Source of the DNA: Enterobacter ludwigii
GTDB taxonomy: Bacteria; Pseudomonadota; Gammaproteobacteria; Enterobacterales; Enterobacteriaceae
NCBI GenBank assembly: GCA_900068845.1
Contig: CEFQ01000010.1
Location: 663,326-727,325, forward strand
Length of the DNA stretch: 64,000 nucleotides
Reading direction: 5' to 3'
This document shows positions 9,521 through 18,534 of the stretch, in pieces; position 1 is the first letter of the stretch, and every line of letters starts with the position of its first letter. Both the position numbers and the translations under genes were made by a program. The notes under the pieces were generated by a model. The model was not told the DNA's origin. It saw only the letters and a program-made list of their open reading frames with translations, and ran no database searches.

Positions 9521-10567
9521 TTATTCTTTGATACGCCAGTTCAGCGTTTCACCGGCGAGGAAAGGCACCAACGTGTCATCCGCCAGTGCAATGCTCTCCT
9601 CTACCTTCCAGGATTCACGTACCAGCGTCAAGGTGCCCTCATTCAGCGGCAGGCCGTAGAAATTCGCCCCGTTTTCCGAGCAGAAAGCCTCAAAATGTTC
9701 CAGCGCGTTTAGCTCCTCAAACACCGTAGCGTAAGCGGGCAACGAGGTTGGCGCATTGAACACCCCGGCGCAGCCACAGCTCGCTTCTTTCAGGTGACGC
9801 AGATGCGGCGCAGTATCGGTACCGAGGAAGACACGGCGATTACCGCTGGCGACCAGTTGACGTAATGCTTCCTGGTGAATATTGCGTTTTAGGATCGGCA
9901 GGCAGTAAAGATGCGGACGTACGCCACCCACCAGCATGTGGTTACGGTTGAACATCAGGTGTTGCGGCGTAATGGTGGCACCCAACAAATCGTTACCGGC
10001 TGCCAGATATTCCGCCGCTTCTTTGGTGGTGATGTGTTCCATCACCACTTTCAGCGCCGGGAACTGCTTACGCAGCGGTTCCAGCACGGTTTCAATAAAG
10101 CGGGCTTCGCGATCAAAAATATCGATGTGAGAATCGGTTACCTCGCCATGCACCAGCATCGGCATGCCGATTTGCTGCATGCGCTCTAACACCTTAGCAA
10201 TCGAGGCGATATTGGTGACGCCGTGGCTGGAGTTGGTGGTGGCATGCGCAGGATAGAGTTTGGCGGCGGTAAACGTGCCGTCACGAAAGCCGCGTTCGAT
10301 CTCATCGGGGTCGAGTGAATCGGTGAGGTAGCAGGTCATCAGCGGAGTAAAAGCATGCTCAGCAGGTAATGCGGCCATGATGCGTTCGCGATAAGCCACG
10401 GCTGCGGCCACACTGATAACCGGTGGAACCAGGTTTGGCATGACAATCGCACGTCCATTTACTGCACTGGTATACGGCAGTACGGCGTTGAGCATCGCGC
10501 CATCACGCAGATGGATGTGCCAGTCGTCAGGGCGGCGAATAGTGATTTGCTGAGGTTGGGCTGTCAT
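9521..10567 (-). CDS. pyrC: Dihydroorotase
   Basis: Class II dihydroorotase, which cyclises N-carbamoyl-L-aspartate to dihydroorotate in pyrimidine synthesis. The 348 residues match E. coli. The zinc-binding motif WHIHLRDG is near residues 16-23, the lysine that becomes carboxylated is in [11 protein letters not shown] at about residue 102, and GTDTAPH supplies the catalytic aspartate. Regulation is readable upstream: a PurR-type operator, a -10 box, a C-then-G start region and a leader hairpin that covers the ribosome site. It is separated from yceB by the yceB terminator. Confidence 0.97.
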   Translation of the reverse strand: MTAQPQQITIRRPDDWHIHLRDGAMLNAVLPYTSAVNGRAIVMPNLVPPVISVAAAVAYRERIMAALPAEHAFTPLMTCYLTDSLDPDEIERGFRDGTFTAAKLYPAHATTNSSHGVTNIASIAKVLERMQQIGMPMLVHGEVTDSHIDIFDREARFIETVLEPLRKQFPALKVVMEHITTKEAAEYLAAGNDLLGATITPQHLMFNRNHMLVGGVRPHLYCLPILKRNIHQEALRQLVASGNRRVFLGTDTAPHLRHLKEASCGCAGVFNAPTSLPAYATVFEELNALEHFEAFCSENGANFYGLPLNEGTLTLVRESWKVEESIALADDTLVPFLAGETLNWRIKE

Positions 10568-10575
10568 TCAAAAAG

Positions 10576-10620
10576 ACTCCGGCTGAGAAGAAAACGAGAG
10601 GCACGTTTAGGCCGGGGAGT
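10576..10620 (-). promoter_or_regulatory. pyrC leader hairpin sequestering the ribosome site
   Basis: On the minus strand ACTCCCCGGC (10620-10611) can pair with GCCGGAGT (10583-10576) with a two-C bulge; the second arm contains the pyrC Shine-Dalgarno GGAG. The predicted start lies in CCCCGG 7-9 bases after the -10 (10622-10627, TATGAT). In E. coli and Salmonella, starting at C when CTP is plentiful includes the hairpin, while starting at G when CTP is low leaves it out and allows translation. The layout here fits that mechanism. Confidence 0.8.
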
Positions 10621-10621
10621 A

Positions 10622-10650
10622 ATCATAAGGATGTGGGCAACCGTTTGCAC
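10622..10650 (-). promoter_or_regulatory. pyrC promoter with overlapping PurR operator
   Basis: The -10 TATGAT is at 10622-10627 (minus strand). A PurR-like site with core GCAAACGGTTGC (minus strand) at 10635-10650 overlaps the -35 region; the PurR consensus core is GCAAACGTTTGC. E. coli pyrC is also repressed by PurR, so this is likely functional. Confidence 0.7.
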
Positions 10651-10665
10651 GGGATTTTATCGTGA

Positions 10666-10695
10666 CAAACAAAAACCGCACCCGAAGGTGCGGTT
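10666..10695 (-). terminator. Rho-independent terminator of yceB
   Basis: A perfect 9-bp stem (AACCGCACC / GGTGCGGTT, 10674-10695) with a four-base loop is followed on the minus strand by TTTGTTTGTC. It sits directly at the yceB stop and upstream of the pyrC promoter. Confidence 0.88.
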
Positions 10696-10702
10696 ACGCG
10701 GA

Positions 10703-11266
10703 TTATTCGGTAAACGGAATCACTAATTGCCCCGGTTTGACTTCAATTCCTTTGGCGAGTTTTTTCGCCAGTGCTTCGCCTTTGCTGCGATCTGCGCTCA
10801 GCACATAGGCCGGTTTCTCATTGAAGTAGCGCTTCAGCGACGCATTAAGATAGGGCGTGAGGGTTTTCATGATCGAGGCCATTTTTTCTGGCTGCACCTG
10901 CGCATCGACAATCTCCATATCATGCAGATAAATCGCGCCTTCTTGCGCGTTATAGACCGGTTGCGCTTTCATTTTCAGCAGCATTTCGGCCTGTTGTGGA
11001 CCAAACAGTGAGCTGACATTGATATTGGCTTTTCCCGAAAGCGTGATTTTGCCGGGTTCTTCACGACCAATCTGACTGTTGAGATCGCTCAGCACAATGT
11101 GCGCATTCACCAGCCCGGAAACACCGATATCTTTTTCGAAGTTATTGCGTTTTTGCAGCGCTTGATTCACTTCCTGTTCGCTGATGGTGTATTGCGTCAA
11201 TTGGTTACAGCCGCTGAGTAGCACGGCAAAAAATAGGGCGAATAGCCCAGGAAACGCCTTTTTCAT
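10703..11266 (-). CDS. yceB: YceB-family DUF1439 lipoprotein
   Basis: Predicted outer-membrane lipoprotein of the DUF1439 family, function unknown. The ATG at 11266 with an AGGA site is chosen over an in-frame ATG at 11299; it gives a lipoprotein signal beginning MKKAFPGLFALFFAVLLSGC, lipidated on Cys20. The 187 residues match E. coli YceB (186). The core (KRNNFEKDIG, ANINVSSLFG, LTPYLNASLKRYF) is typical. A single gene with its own terminator between grxB and pyrC, as in E. coli. Confidence 0.93.
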   Translation of the reverse strand: MKKAFPGLFALFFAVLLSGCNQLTQYTISEQEVNQALQKRNNFEKDIGVSGLVNAHIVLSDLNSQIGREEPGKITLSGKANINVSSLFGPQQAEMLLKMKAQPVYNAQEGAIYLHDMEIVDAQVQPEKMASIMKTLTPYLNASLKRYFNEKPAYVLSADRSKGEALAKKLAKGIEVKPGQLVIPFTE

Positions 11267-11383
11267 GATGTCCTCATCCTGATTGAAACGGCAAAACAAA
11301 ACAGCGATAGCCTGCCTGATTCAGCGGCACGTGTCACCAGGAGAGAGATGAGAAGCGCCGTAGCGCCTCTCTACGGATAGGAA

Positions 11384-12031
11384 TTACGCGGCAATAGAGG
11401 AGAGCAAATTGACCTGAGTCTGTTTCGCCATATTGTCGCGATAATCGGCAACACGGCTTGGCCATTCAATGCCGTTTACCAACGTCAATGAACGCAGCAG
11501 CGGGAACAGATGAATATCATCTTCGGAAAGCTCACCATTAACCGCATTCGGTTTGACGATCAGCTTGTCGAGCTGGCGCAGGTCATCGCTGATATTTTTG
11601 ATCAGGCCTGGCGCATGTTTACGCAACTCGGTGAAATCACCCACGCTGGCCTGCTTCTTCTCGCTAAAGTAGCTGCGCGCTTCCGGCGTAGCGAATTCAG
11701 CGAAGGAGGCATCAGCAATGCGGGGTAGCAATAGCTTATTCACGTAACCATTTACGTGCCGCAGCCAGTCGCTGATGGCAGGATTACTTTTGCCGTTGAG
11801 CAGCGGCTCATGATCGGACTTATCCACCAGCCGTACGATATCCATACTTTCTGGTACAGCACTGCCATCGGCCTTTTGCAGAATCGGCGCCATCTTCTGA
11901 CCGATGAGTTTTTTCGGCGTTTGCTCATCGTCATTCAGCATAACAATCAGTTCTAACGGCAGATTTTTTAACCCGAAAATCATGCGTGCTTTGACGCAGA
12001 AAGGGCAGTGATCGTAGATGTAGAGTTTCAT
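11384..12031 (-). CDS. grxB: Glutaredoxin 2
   Basis: GST-fold glutaredoxin of 215 residues that reduces protein disulphides and mixed disulphides with glutathione. The dithiol active site is CPFC (Cys9, Cys12) at the end of the first strand, MKLYIYDHCPFC. The N-terminal thioredoxin-like domain runs to about residue 72 and is followed by the all-helical C-terminal domain. The length equals E. coli Grx2, and its position next to yceB and mdtH is conserved. An imperfect hairpin (11353-11372) follows the gene. Confidence 0.96.
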   Translation of the reverse strand: MKLYIYDHCPFCVKARMIFGLKNLPLELIVMLNDDEQTPKKLIGQKMAPILQKADGSAVPESMDIVRLVDKSDHEPLLNGKSNPAISDWLRHVNGYVNKLLLPRIADASFAEFATPEARSYFSEKKQASVGDFTELRKHAPGLIKNISDDLRQLDKLIVKPNAVNGELSEDDIHLFPLLRSLTLVNGIEWPSRVADYRDNMAKQTQVNLLSSIAA

Positions 12032-12120
12032 CCCGTTTCTCCTGTGGTTCTAAGGGTGACGGAAGTCACCCTTTTTCCGGACGTGCGGGAAGTATGGAAG
12101 AGATCTACGGCAGGGGCAAA

Positions 12121-13323
12121 CTAGCTGCTGAAAATCGCGGGTGCCACCGAACGCGGCTGGAATTGCCACCAAAGTGCCAAAAGAGTGATCATGCCAACGC
12201 TGCTCAGCAGCATCCACGGCAGTTCGGGCAGCGCCCATTGCTGGCCCATGTCGAACATCCAGCCACCACCGGAATAGCCAATCAAGCCACCAATCGCGAG
12301 GCCGAGGCGGCTGAAGCCCATATAACTGCCGCGTGCGCGTGAACTGGCCAGCGACGCGCTAAGCGTTTCACGTGCCGGTTCGGCAATGATGGATCCGAGA
12401 TAAAAGACGGCGATCAGCATAAATAGCGACGGCAACGAGTCGGTCATGCCAACCGGTAGCAGGCTGAAGGTCATCAGGAACAAACCGGCCATCAAACGCG
12501 TTTCCAGGCGGAAGCGCTTCTCACTCCAGCGCGCCAGCGGATAAAGCAGGCTTAATGACAGCAGCGCTTCAATCGCGTACATCCACTTCACCGCAGCGGG
12601 CGCACCGGCCACCTGATTCACCATCACCGGCAGCATCAACATCACCTGTACGGCGAGAATGTAGTAGCCCGTCAAGGTCAGCACATACAGGCGAAAGCGC
12701 TTGTCCTGCCAGACGCGTTGCATCCCTTCACGCATCGCAATGCGTTCTGTCGAGATACGCCACGCGGGTAACCAAATAGCGTTAAACAGGGCAGCACTGA
12801 CAAACACTGCCGCACCGACCCAGCACACCAGACGGAAATCCCACGCCAGCAGCCAGCTACCAATCAGAGCGCCAAGCACGGCTCCGGCGCTGTCCTGCAT
12901 CATCAGCAGCGAGAAGAAGCGGCCGCGATCGCGTGCGCGTACCAGTTTCATCACCAGCGCACTGCGTGGTGGGTCAAACAGCGTGCCGCCAAGACCGGAA
13001 AGCAAACAGGCGAACCACAGCAGCCAGGGTTCATGCGCCAGCGCCATGCAGGCAAAACCCGCCGCGCGCATTAGCATGCCGGTGACAATCAGTGGACGTG
13101 CACCAAAACGGTCGGCAATGGCACCGCCAAAGATGCCGAATCCCTGCTGGACGAATTGGCGCAAGCCAAGCGCAATGCCGACCATCAATGCGGCCCAGCC
13201 TAGCTGTTCGACAAAATGGATGGAGATAAGGGGAAATACCACGAAAAATCCCATTACTACCAACATGTTATCCACTAAGAGAAATGTTTTACCGAGGCGT
13301 CGTGCCCGCGCAACCCGAGACAT
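12121..13323 (-). CDS. mdtH: MFS multidrug efflux transporter MdtH
   Basis: Inner-membrane drug:H+ antiporter of the major facilitator superfamily; E. coli MdtH gives resistance to norfloxacin and enoxacin when overproduced. The 400 residues carry twelve hydrophobic segments, the cytoplasmic loop motif [13 protein letters not shown] after helix 2 and the proline/glycine-rich [11 protein letters not shown]. An AGGA site precedes the ATG. It is divergent from rimJ. In E. coli mdtG lies a few genes away; no mdtG is present in this window. Confidence 0.95.
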   Translation of the reverse strand: MSRVARARRLGKTFLLVDNMLVVMGFFVVFPLISIHFVEQLGWAALMVGIALGLRQFVQQGFGIFGGAIADRFGARPLIVTGMLMRAAGFACMALAHEPWLLWFACLLSGLGGTLFDPPRSALVMKLVRARDRGRFFSLLMMQDSAGAVLGALIGSWLLAWDFRLVCWVGAAVFVSAALFNAIWLPAWRISTERIAMREGMQRVWQDKRFRLYVLTLTGYYILAVQVMLMLPVMVNQVAGAPAAVKWMYAIEALLSLSLLYPLARWSEKRFRLETRLMAGLFLMTFSLLPVGMTDSLPSLFMLIAVFYLGSIIAEPARETLSASLASSRARGSYMGFSRLGLAIGGLIGYSGGGWMFDMGQQWALPELPWMLLSSVGMITLLALWWQFQPRSVAPAIFSS

Positions 13324-13568
13324 GCTAATTCCTGAGCAAGTGAGAGGAGATAAGAGACCAATTGGTCTATTTTCCGCCTGCGCAGGGGCGAAAAACAGCT
13401 TTCTCAGGATGATATTTTTTCATCGAATCCGCAGAAATATTAATCCTAAATCAGGATGAATCCAGAGGAACGCGTTCAAGGGTTTTACCGCAAGCGGGGT
13501 GACGGTTATAGTGAGACGTATCGCCGCTGGCGTACATCTTTCTTAAGTTATGGATTTCAGGAGTCATG

Positions 13569-14162
13569 ATGTTTGGCTATCGTTCTGCTGGCCCACGCGT
13601 ACGCCTCACAACCGATCGCTTAGTGGTGCGTTTAGTACATGAACGCGATGCCTGGCGATTAGCGGATTATTACGCTGAAAATCGTGCATTTCTAAAACCC
13701 TGGGAGCCAGTGCGCGATGAAAGCCATTGTTACCCTTCGGGTTGGCAAGCGCGCCTCGGGCTGATTGCCGATATGCACAAACAGGGCTCAGCCTACTATT
13801 TTGTGCTGATGGACCCAGAAGAGACTGAAGTGCGTGGTGTTGCTAATTACAGCAACGTGCTACGCGGATCGTTTCACGCCTGCTATCTCGGCTATTCGCT
13901 GGGCGAGAAATGGCAAGGTCAGGGACTGATGTTTGAAGCGCTCAACACCACCCTGCGCTATATGCAACGACAGCAACGTATTCACCGCATTATGGCCAAC
14001 TACATGCCGCACAATCAGCGCAGTGGCGATCTGCTGGCGCGCCTTGGGTTTGAAAAAGAGGGCTACGCCAAAGATTACTTATTGATTGATGGGCGCTGGC
14101 AGGATCATGTGCTCACAGCGCTGACCTGGCGGGAGTGGAACCCGGATCGCCGTGGACAATAA
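13569..14162 (+). CDS. rimJ: Ribosomal protein S5 N-alanine acetyltransferase
   Basis: GNAT-family enzyme that acetylates the N-terminal alanine of ribosomal protein S5 and also assists 30S assembly. The protein is close to E. coli RimJ throughout ([40 protein letters not shown] with the acetyl-CoA loop, [22 protein letters not shown]). Two tandem ATGs occur; the second (13569) is 5 bases from AGGAG and gives MFGYRS as in E. coli. It leads a rimJ-yceH-mviM-murJ run on the plus strand. Confidence 0.96.
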   Translation: MFGYRSAGPRVRLTTDRLVVRLVHERDAWRLADYYAENRAFLKPWEPVRDESHCYPSGWQARLGLIADMHKQGSAYYFVLMDPEETEVRGVANYSNVLRGSFHACYLGYSLGEKWQGQGLMFEALNTTLRYMQRQQRIHRIMANYMPHNQRSGDLLARLGFEKEGYAKDYLLIDGRWQDHVLTALTWREWNPDRRGQ

Positions 14163-14179
14163 AAAAAAGGATTAACGCA

Positions 14180-14821
14180 ATGAAAATGGCCTTATCAGCG
14201 CAGGCGCTGCGCGTGATTGGTTGCCTGCTGGAGAAGCAGGTCACCACGCCGGATCAGTATCCGCTCTCCCTCAATGGCGTCGTCACCGCCTGTAATCAGA
14301 AATCCAACCGTGAACCGGTGCTGAACCTCAGCGAGATGGAAGTGCAAGCGCAGCTTGATGAGCTAGTGAAAAAGCATCTGGTGACGTCCAATAACAGCTT
14401 TGGTCAGCGCGTCAGCAAATATGAGCAACGGTTCTGCAATTCAGCCTTCGGAAATCTACAATTGAGTCCGGCTGAAGTGGCGGTACTGACGCTGCTGTTC
14501 CTGCGCGGCGCACAGACGCCTGGCGAATTGCGTACCCGCAGCGGTCGTCTGCATGAATTTAGTGATATGAACGAAGTCGAGCAAACGCTCAACGGTTTAA
14601 TCACGCGCGATGAGGGGCCAATGGTAGTGCGTATGGCGCGCGAACCGGGTAAACGTGAAAGTCGCTATATGCATCTGTTTGGTGGCGACGTGGTGGAAGA
14701 GGCGGCCAGTGCAGAAACCATTAGTGACAGTGACGATTTGACGGCACGTGTCGCGCAACTTGAAGAAACGGTTGCTCAGTTGCAGGCGCAACTGCAACAG
14801 CTGCTGCAAAAGGATCGCTGA
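14180..14821 (+). CDS. yceH: YceH family protein (DUF480)
   Basis: Cytoplasmic protein of the UPF0502/DUF480 family with two winged-helix-like domains; no function is established. The 213 residues keep [58 protein letters not shown] and a C-terminal coiled-coil tail ([19 protein letters not shown]). The ATG at 14180 is preferred over an upstream GTG at 14135 that overlaps rimJ, since the protein then aligns with E. coli from its first residue. mviM begins two bases after its stop. Confidence 0.94.
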   Translation: MKMALSAQALRVIGCLLEKQVTTPDQYPLSLNGVVTACNQKSNREPVLNLSEMEVQAQLDELVKKHLVTSNNSFGQRVSKYEQRFCNSAFGNLQLSPAEVAVLTLLFLRGAQTPGELRTRSGRLHEFSDMNEVEQTLNGLITRDEGPMVVRMAREPGKRESRYMHLFGGDVVEEAASAETISDSDDLTARVAQLEETVAQLQAQLQQLLQKDR

Positions 14822-14822
14822 G

Positions 14823-15743
14823 ATGACGCTGCGAATTGGCATTGTGGGTTTGGGTGGAATCGCGCAAAAAGCGTGGTTGCCGGTGTTATCGCAGGCCAGT
14901 GGCTGGCAGCTTGCCGGGGCGTTTTCGCCCAATCAGGCAAAGGCGCAGCCCATTTGCGATAGCTATCGCATACCTTACTTTGGTCAACTGGATGCGCTGG
15001 CGGCCGCCAGTGATGCAGTGTTTGTCCACAGCAGCACCGCCAGCCATTTCGAGGTGGTTAAAGCGCTGTTGCTGGCGGGCAAAGATGTCTGCGTGGATAA
15101 ACCGTTAGCCGAAACCCTGCAGCAGGCCGAAGCGCTGGTGGCGCTGGCACACAAGCAAAAGCGCAAGCTGATGGTGGCGTTTAATCGTCGGTTTGCGCCG
15201 CGTTACCAGCAGCTAAAAAGTGAAATGCCGCGTGCCGCCTCGCTGCGCATCGAGAAGCACCGCGCCGATAGCGTCGGCCCGCACGATCTGCGTTTCACCT
15301 TGCTGGACGATTATCTGCACGTGGTGGATACCGCACTGTGGCTGGCGGGCGGCGCCCTGACGCGTGAATTGGGGCACATTGAGACCAATGATGATGGCGC
15401 GATGCTGTACGCCGAACACCATTTTTCCGCTGGCACGCTGCAAATCACCACCAGTATGCATCGTCGTGCGGGTACGCAACGTGAAGTGGTGAGCGCGATC
15501 TGCGACGGAGATTACATTGAAATAAATGAGATGCGTGACTGGCAGCAGGAGAACGGCAGCGGTATCGTGCGTGATGTACCGCCCGCGTGGCAAAGTCATC
15601 TTACCCAGCGCGGTTTTACTGGTGCGGCACACCATTTTATTCAGTGCGTAGAAAATCAGACGATGCCTGAAACCAGTGGCGAACAAGCGCTGGTGGCGCA
15701 GCGTCTGGTGGAAAAATTGTGGCGCGATGCCGAACGCGAATAA
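14823..15743 (+). CDS. mviM: Gfo/Idh/MocA-family oxidoreductase MviM
   Basis: Putative NAD(P)-dependent oxidoreductase of 306 residues; the substrate is unknown. The N-terminal Rossmann motif IVGLGGIAQKAWLPVL, the VFVHSSTASH segment, the family signature DKPLAE at about residues 92-97 and MVAFNRRFAP are clear, and the C-terminal alpha/beta domain follows. The start directly abuts the yceH stop, so translation is probably coupled. It precedes murJ as in E. coli and Salmonella, where mviM and mviN were named together. Confidence 0.94.
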   Translation: MTLRIGIVGLGGIAQKAWLPVLSQASGWQLAGAFSPNQAKAQPICDSYRIPYFGQLDALAAASDAVFVHSSTASHFEVVKALLLAGKDVCVDKPLAETLQQAEALVALAHKQKRKLMVAFNRRFAPRYQQLKSEMPRAASLRIEKHRADSVGPHDLRFTLLDDYLHVVDTALWLAGGALTRELGHIETNDDGAMLYAEHHFSAGTLQITTSMHRRAGTQREVVSAICDGDYIEINEMRDWQQENGSGIVRDVPPAWQSHLTQRGFTGAAHHFIQCVENQTMPETSGEQALVAQRLVEKLWRDAERE

Positions 15744-15864
15744 TTCCTTGTAACACTCAATGCTGGTCATTTCCCGCCGTGGCAGTAGACTATCGCCGGA
15801 CATCACGGGATGTCCGCGCTAAGTCGCTCATTTCTCCGACACTTTTCAGGATGCGCCACTCAAT

Positions 15865-17403
15865 ATGAATTTGTTGAAATCGCTGGCTGCGGTCAGTTCG
15901 ATGACCTTGTTTTCCCGCGTACTGGGCTTTGCCCGAGATGCCATTGTGGCGCGCGTTTTTGGCGCCGGAATGGCCACCGATGCCTTCTTTGTTGCCTTCA
16001 AACTGCCGAACCTGCTGCGTCGTATTTTTGCTGAAGGCGCGTTCTCCCAGGCATTTGTGCCGATTCTTGCGGAATATAAAAGCAAGCAGGGCGAAGATGC
16101 CACGCGCGTGTTTGTTGCTTACGTCTCCGGTTTATTAACGCTGGTGCTGGCGGTGGTGACCGTGTTGGGGATGATCGCTGCACCTTGGGTCATTGTGGTG
16201 ACGGCGCCAGGTTTTGCCGATACGCCCGATAAATTCGCCTTAACCAGCGCGCTCCTGCGCGTCACCTTTCCTTATATTCTGCTGATCTCGCTGGCGTCGC
16301 TGGCGGGCGCGATCCTTAATACCTGGAACCGGTTTTCAGTCCCGGCGTTTGCACCGACGCTGCTGAATGTCAGCATGATTGGTTTCGCGGTGTTTGCCGC
16401 GCCGCATTTCCATCCGCCGGTGATGGCGCTGGCCTGGGCGGTGGTGGCGGGCGGCGTGCTGCAGTTGGGCTATCAACTGCCGCATCTTAAAAAGATTGGC
16501 ATGCTGGTTTTGCCGCGCCTGAATCTGCGCGATGCGGGTGTGTGGCGCGTGATGCGTCAAATGGGGCCGGCAATTCTCGGCGTGTCGGTGAGCCAGATCT
16601 CGCTGATCATTAACACTATTTTCGCCTCATTTTTGGTATCCGGCTCGGTTTCGTGGATGTACTACGCCGATCGTCTGATGGAGTTTCCCTCCGGCGTACT
16701 GGGCGTGGCGCTGGGCACGATTTTGCTGCCCTCGCTGGCGAAGAGTTTTGCCAGTGGCAATCAGGAAGAGTATTCACGCCTGATGGATTGGGGTTTGCGC
16801 CTCTGCTTCCTGCTGGCGTTGCCGAGCGCCGTCGCGCTGGGGATTTTATCCGGTCCACTGACGGTTGCGCTGTTCCAGTACGGCAAATTCACCGCCTTTG
16901 ACGCGTTGATGACGCAGCGTGCGCTGATTGCCTATTCGGTAGGTTTGATGGGGTTGATTGTGGTGAAAGTGCTGGCACCCGGTTTCTATTCCCGTCAGGA
17001 CATCAAAACTCCGGTGAAAATTGCCATCGTGACGCTGATTGTCACGCAATTGATGAACCTGGCATTTATCGGTCCGCTCAAACATGCCGGTTTGTCGCTG
17101 TCGATCGGTTTAGCCGCCTGCCTGAATGCCGGATTGCTGTACTGGCAACTGCGTAAGCAGGATATCTTCCAGCCGCAGCCTGGCTGGTTCAGTTTCCTGT
17201 CGCGTCTGCTGATTGCGGTGGTGGTGATGGCCGCAGCGCTGCTGGGTATTTTGCAGGTGATGCCGGCATGGGAAGAGGGGCAGATGTGGTGGCGCTTGAT
17301 TCGCCTGGCGGCGGTCTGCGCCATTGGCGGCGGCGCATACTTTGTGATGCTTGGTCTGCTCGGCTTCCGGCCGCGCGACTTCGCGCGCCGCACTATGGTT
17401 TAA
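15865..17403 (+). CDS. murJ: Lipid II flippase MurJ
   Basis: Integral membrane MOP-family flippase that carries lipid II across the inner membrane for peptidoglycan synthesis; essential in E. coli. The 512 residues (E. coli 511) contain about fourteen hydrophobic segments, with the conserved N-terminal [18 protein letters not shown] and the [15 protein letters not shown] loop carrying charged residues of the central cavity. It is the last gene of the rimJ-yceH-mviM run and is followed by a structured non-coding element rather than an obvious terminator. Confidence 0.97.
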   Translation: MNLLKSLAAVSSMTLFSRVLGFARDAIVARVFGAGMATDAFFVAFKLPNLLRRIFAEGAFSQAFVPILAEYKSKQGEDATRVFVAYVSGLLTLVLAVVTVLGMIAAPWVIVVTAPGFADTPDKFALTSALLRVTFPYILLISLASLAGAILNTWNRFSVPAFAPTLLNVSMIGFAVFAAPHFHPPVMALAWAVVAGGVLQLGYQLPHLKKIGMLVLPRLNLRDAGVWRVMRQMGPAILGVSVSQISLIINTIFASFLVSGSVSWMYYADRLMEFPSGVLGVALGTILLPSLAKSFASGNQEEYSRLMDWGLRLCFLLALPSAVALGILSGPLTVALFQYGKFTAFDALMTQRALIAYSVGLMGLIVVKVLAPGFYSRQDIKTPVKIAIVTLIVTQLMNLAFIGPLKHAGLSLSIGLAACLNAGLLYWQLRKQDIFQPQPGWFSFLSRLLIAVVVMAAALLGILQVMPAWEEGQMWWRLIRLAAVCAIGGGAYFVMLGLLGFRPRDFARRTMV

Positions 17404-17635
17404 AGGACGCACTCTCTTAACGGACATGCAGCGTCTGCCGCTGCGTAAGGGCAATCCGCAGCGCTGAAGCGCAAACGGTGGGCCAGGAGAGTCCCGCATG
17501 GATGTGGGACTCAGTTCGGGCCGGGCAGGAAGCCCGATCCCGAACGGTCCGTCGGCACAACGTTGAAGCTGAAGGTACCGCGTAAGCGGCGCGAGGACCG
17601 CCTGGCAGCGGCAGACGCTGCAGGTCCCGCACACA
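17404..17635. ncRNA. Unexplained highly structured non-coding element
   Basis: This 230-base gap between murJ and flgN is built almost wholly of inverted repeats. A perfect 17-bp outer pair (17427-17443 with 17606-17622) extends with one mismatch to about 17422/17627. Inside it are a hairpin at 17489-17512 (10 bp, UGGA loop), a compound hairpin at 17514-17545 (7 bp plus 5 bp, AGGAA loop), a GCGC-UGAA-GCGC hairpin at 17461-17472 and CCGC-GUAA-GCGG at 17578-17589; GGTCC (17546-17550) can pair with GGACC (17595-17599). The left outer arm can also pair locally (17439-17445 with 17457-17463). No promoter, T-run or coding sense was found, so the strand is unknown. It could be an RNA, a leader, or a short non-autonomous repeat. 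Confidence 0.4.
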
Positions 17636-17668
17636 ACAAAAAGGCCGCCATCCCCAAAGATAGCAGCC
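17636..17668 (-). terminator. Rho-independent terminator of flgMN
   Basis: On the minus strand a 10-bp stem including two G-U pairs (GGCTGCTATC / GATGGCGGCC, 17643-17668) with a six-base loop is followed by TTTTTGTT. It lies 18 bases after the flgN stop. Confidence 0.85.
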
Positions 17669-17686
17669 TCTTCAAACCCACTTTTT

Positions 17687-18118
17687 CTACCCTTTACGAC
17701 TTAGCGTCGCCTGACCTTTACCCAAGCCATCCGGCCCGTAAAATGCCTGCGTTTGATGCGGTCGCAACACCGCTAATGCTTCATTGGTGAAGCCGATTTG
17801 ATGCTGTAACAAAATCCCATTGTGCGTATTGGCATCGCGCAACCGGCGCGTGTGCTGTTGAATACGCATCCAGCGGCTTTCACGATCGCGGTGATCACCA
17901 TAGGGCGCCTGCGTGCCGAGCGTTTTCTCGGTGGTGCGGCGCATCTCGTCCAGATAATTCAACGTGGTCAGCAGCGCGCTTTTATCTTCAGAAATACGCT
18001 GCAGCAGGTTGCCATTGATCTGGCCGGCAGAAAGTTGCTGTTGTTCTTCATCCATCACTACGGCAAGAGAAGTCAGCACGTCCTGCATTTTGTCTAAGGT
18101 GATCAGCAGATTGTCCAT
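17687..18118 (-). CDS. flgN: Flagellar export chaperone FlgN
   Basis: Cytoplasmic type III export chaperone that holds the hook-filament junction proteins FlgK and FlgL before secretion. The 143-residue, largely helical protein resembles E. coli FlgN (138), with N-terminal LLITLDKMQDVLTSLAVVMDEEQQQL and the conserved HNGILLQHQIGFTNEALAVL near the C-terminus. It starts five bases after the flgM stop and is read with flgM, both from the class 3 promoter and by read-through from flgA. Confidence 0.95.
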   Translation of the reverse strand: MDNLLITLDKMQDVLTSLAVVMDEEQQQLSAGQINGNLLQRISEDKSALLTTLNYLDEMRRTTEKTLGTQAPYGDHRDRESRWMRIQQHTRRLRDANTHNGILLQHQIGFTNEALAVLRPHQTQAFYGPDGLGKGQATLSRKG

Positions 18119-18123
18119 TGGGA

Positions 18124-18429
18124 TTAGTTACCCTCTAAATACGCCTTGGTATCGGCGATCAGCGCGTCGGCGATCTTACCGGTATCCATTTTCAATTCGC
18201 CATTACGAATGGCCGTCTTCAGCTGCTCAACGCGCGCTGTGTTAATGTCTTTGCTGCCAGGCTGCATCAGCTGCGCCTGCGCCGGACTCAACTTCACTTC
18301 CGCACCGCTTTCAGTGGTGGTGCTGGCTACGGGCGTAGCGCTCTGACGCACTTTGCCGCTGTTGTCGTTGCTGTCGCGTGTTTGAACAGTGCTAACCGGA
18401 TTAGTAGGCTGCGTTCTGTCGATGCTCAT
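18124..18429 (-). CDS. flgM: Anti-sigma-28 factor FlgM
   Basis: Anti-sigma factor that binds FliA (sigma-28) until the hook is complete and is then exported through the hook-basal body, allowing late flagellar gene expression. The 101-residue protein has a Ser/Thr/Asn-rich disordered N-terminal half (export signal) and a C-terminal sigma-binding half ([27 protein letters not shown] region). A sigma-28 promoter lies 74 bases upstream, giving the usual feedback, and a good AGGAG site precedes the ATG. Confidence 0.96.
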   Translation of the reverse strand: MSIDRTQPTNPVSTVQTRDSNDNSGKVRQSATPVASTTTESGAEVKLSPAQAQLMQPGSKDINTARVEQLKTAIRNGELKMDTGKIADALIADTKAYLEGN

Positions 18430-18502
18430 GGTAAGGCTCCTGTAAGGTCAGTTGGGGGTCAGCCAACTGAATCAGCATAGGGTAATGTCGTTGTTGATAT
18501 CT

Positions 18503-18529
18503 CTATCGGCAGAACAACAGGGTTCTTTA
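18503..18529 (-). promoter_or_regulatory. Sigma-28 (FliA) promoter of flgM
   Basis: On the minus strand TAAAGAAC (18529-18522), an 11-base spacer and GCCGATAG (18510-18503) match the FliA consensus TAAAGTTT-N11-GCCGATAA. It lies between flgA and flgM, where the class 3 flgM promoter is found in E. coli. Confidence 0.88.
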
Positions 18530-18534
18530 ACGCT

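Noticed and set aside
12701-13459. 252-residue open frame antisense to mdtH
   Set aside because: Shadow of the mdtH reading frame with biased codons; mdtH is unambiguous.
17110-17634. 174-residue minus-strand open frame over the murJ end and the structured element
   Set aside because: It is antisense to murJ for most of its length, Cys/Arg/Pro-rich without protein-like order, and explained by the inverted repeats and GC bias.
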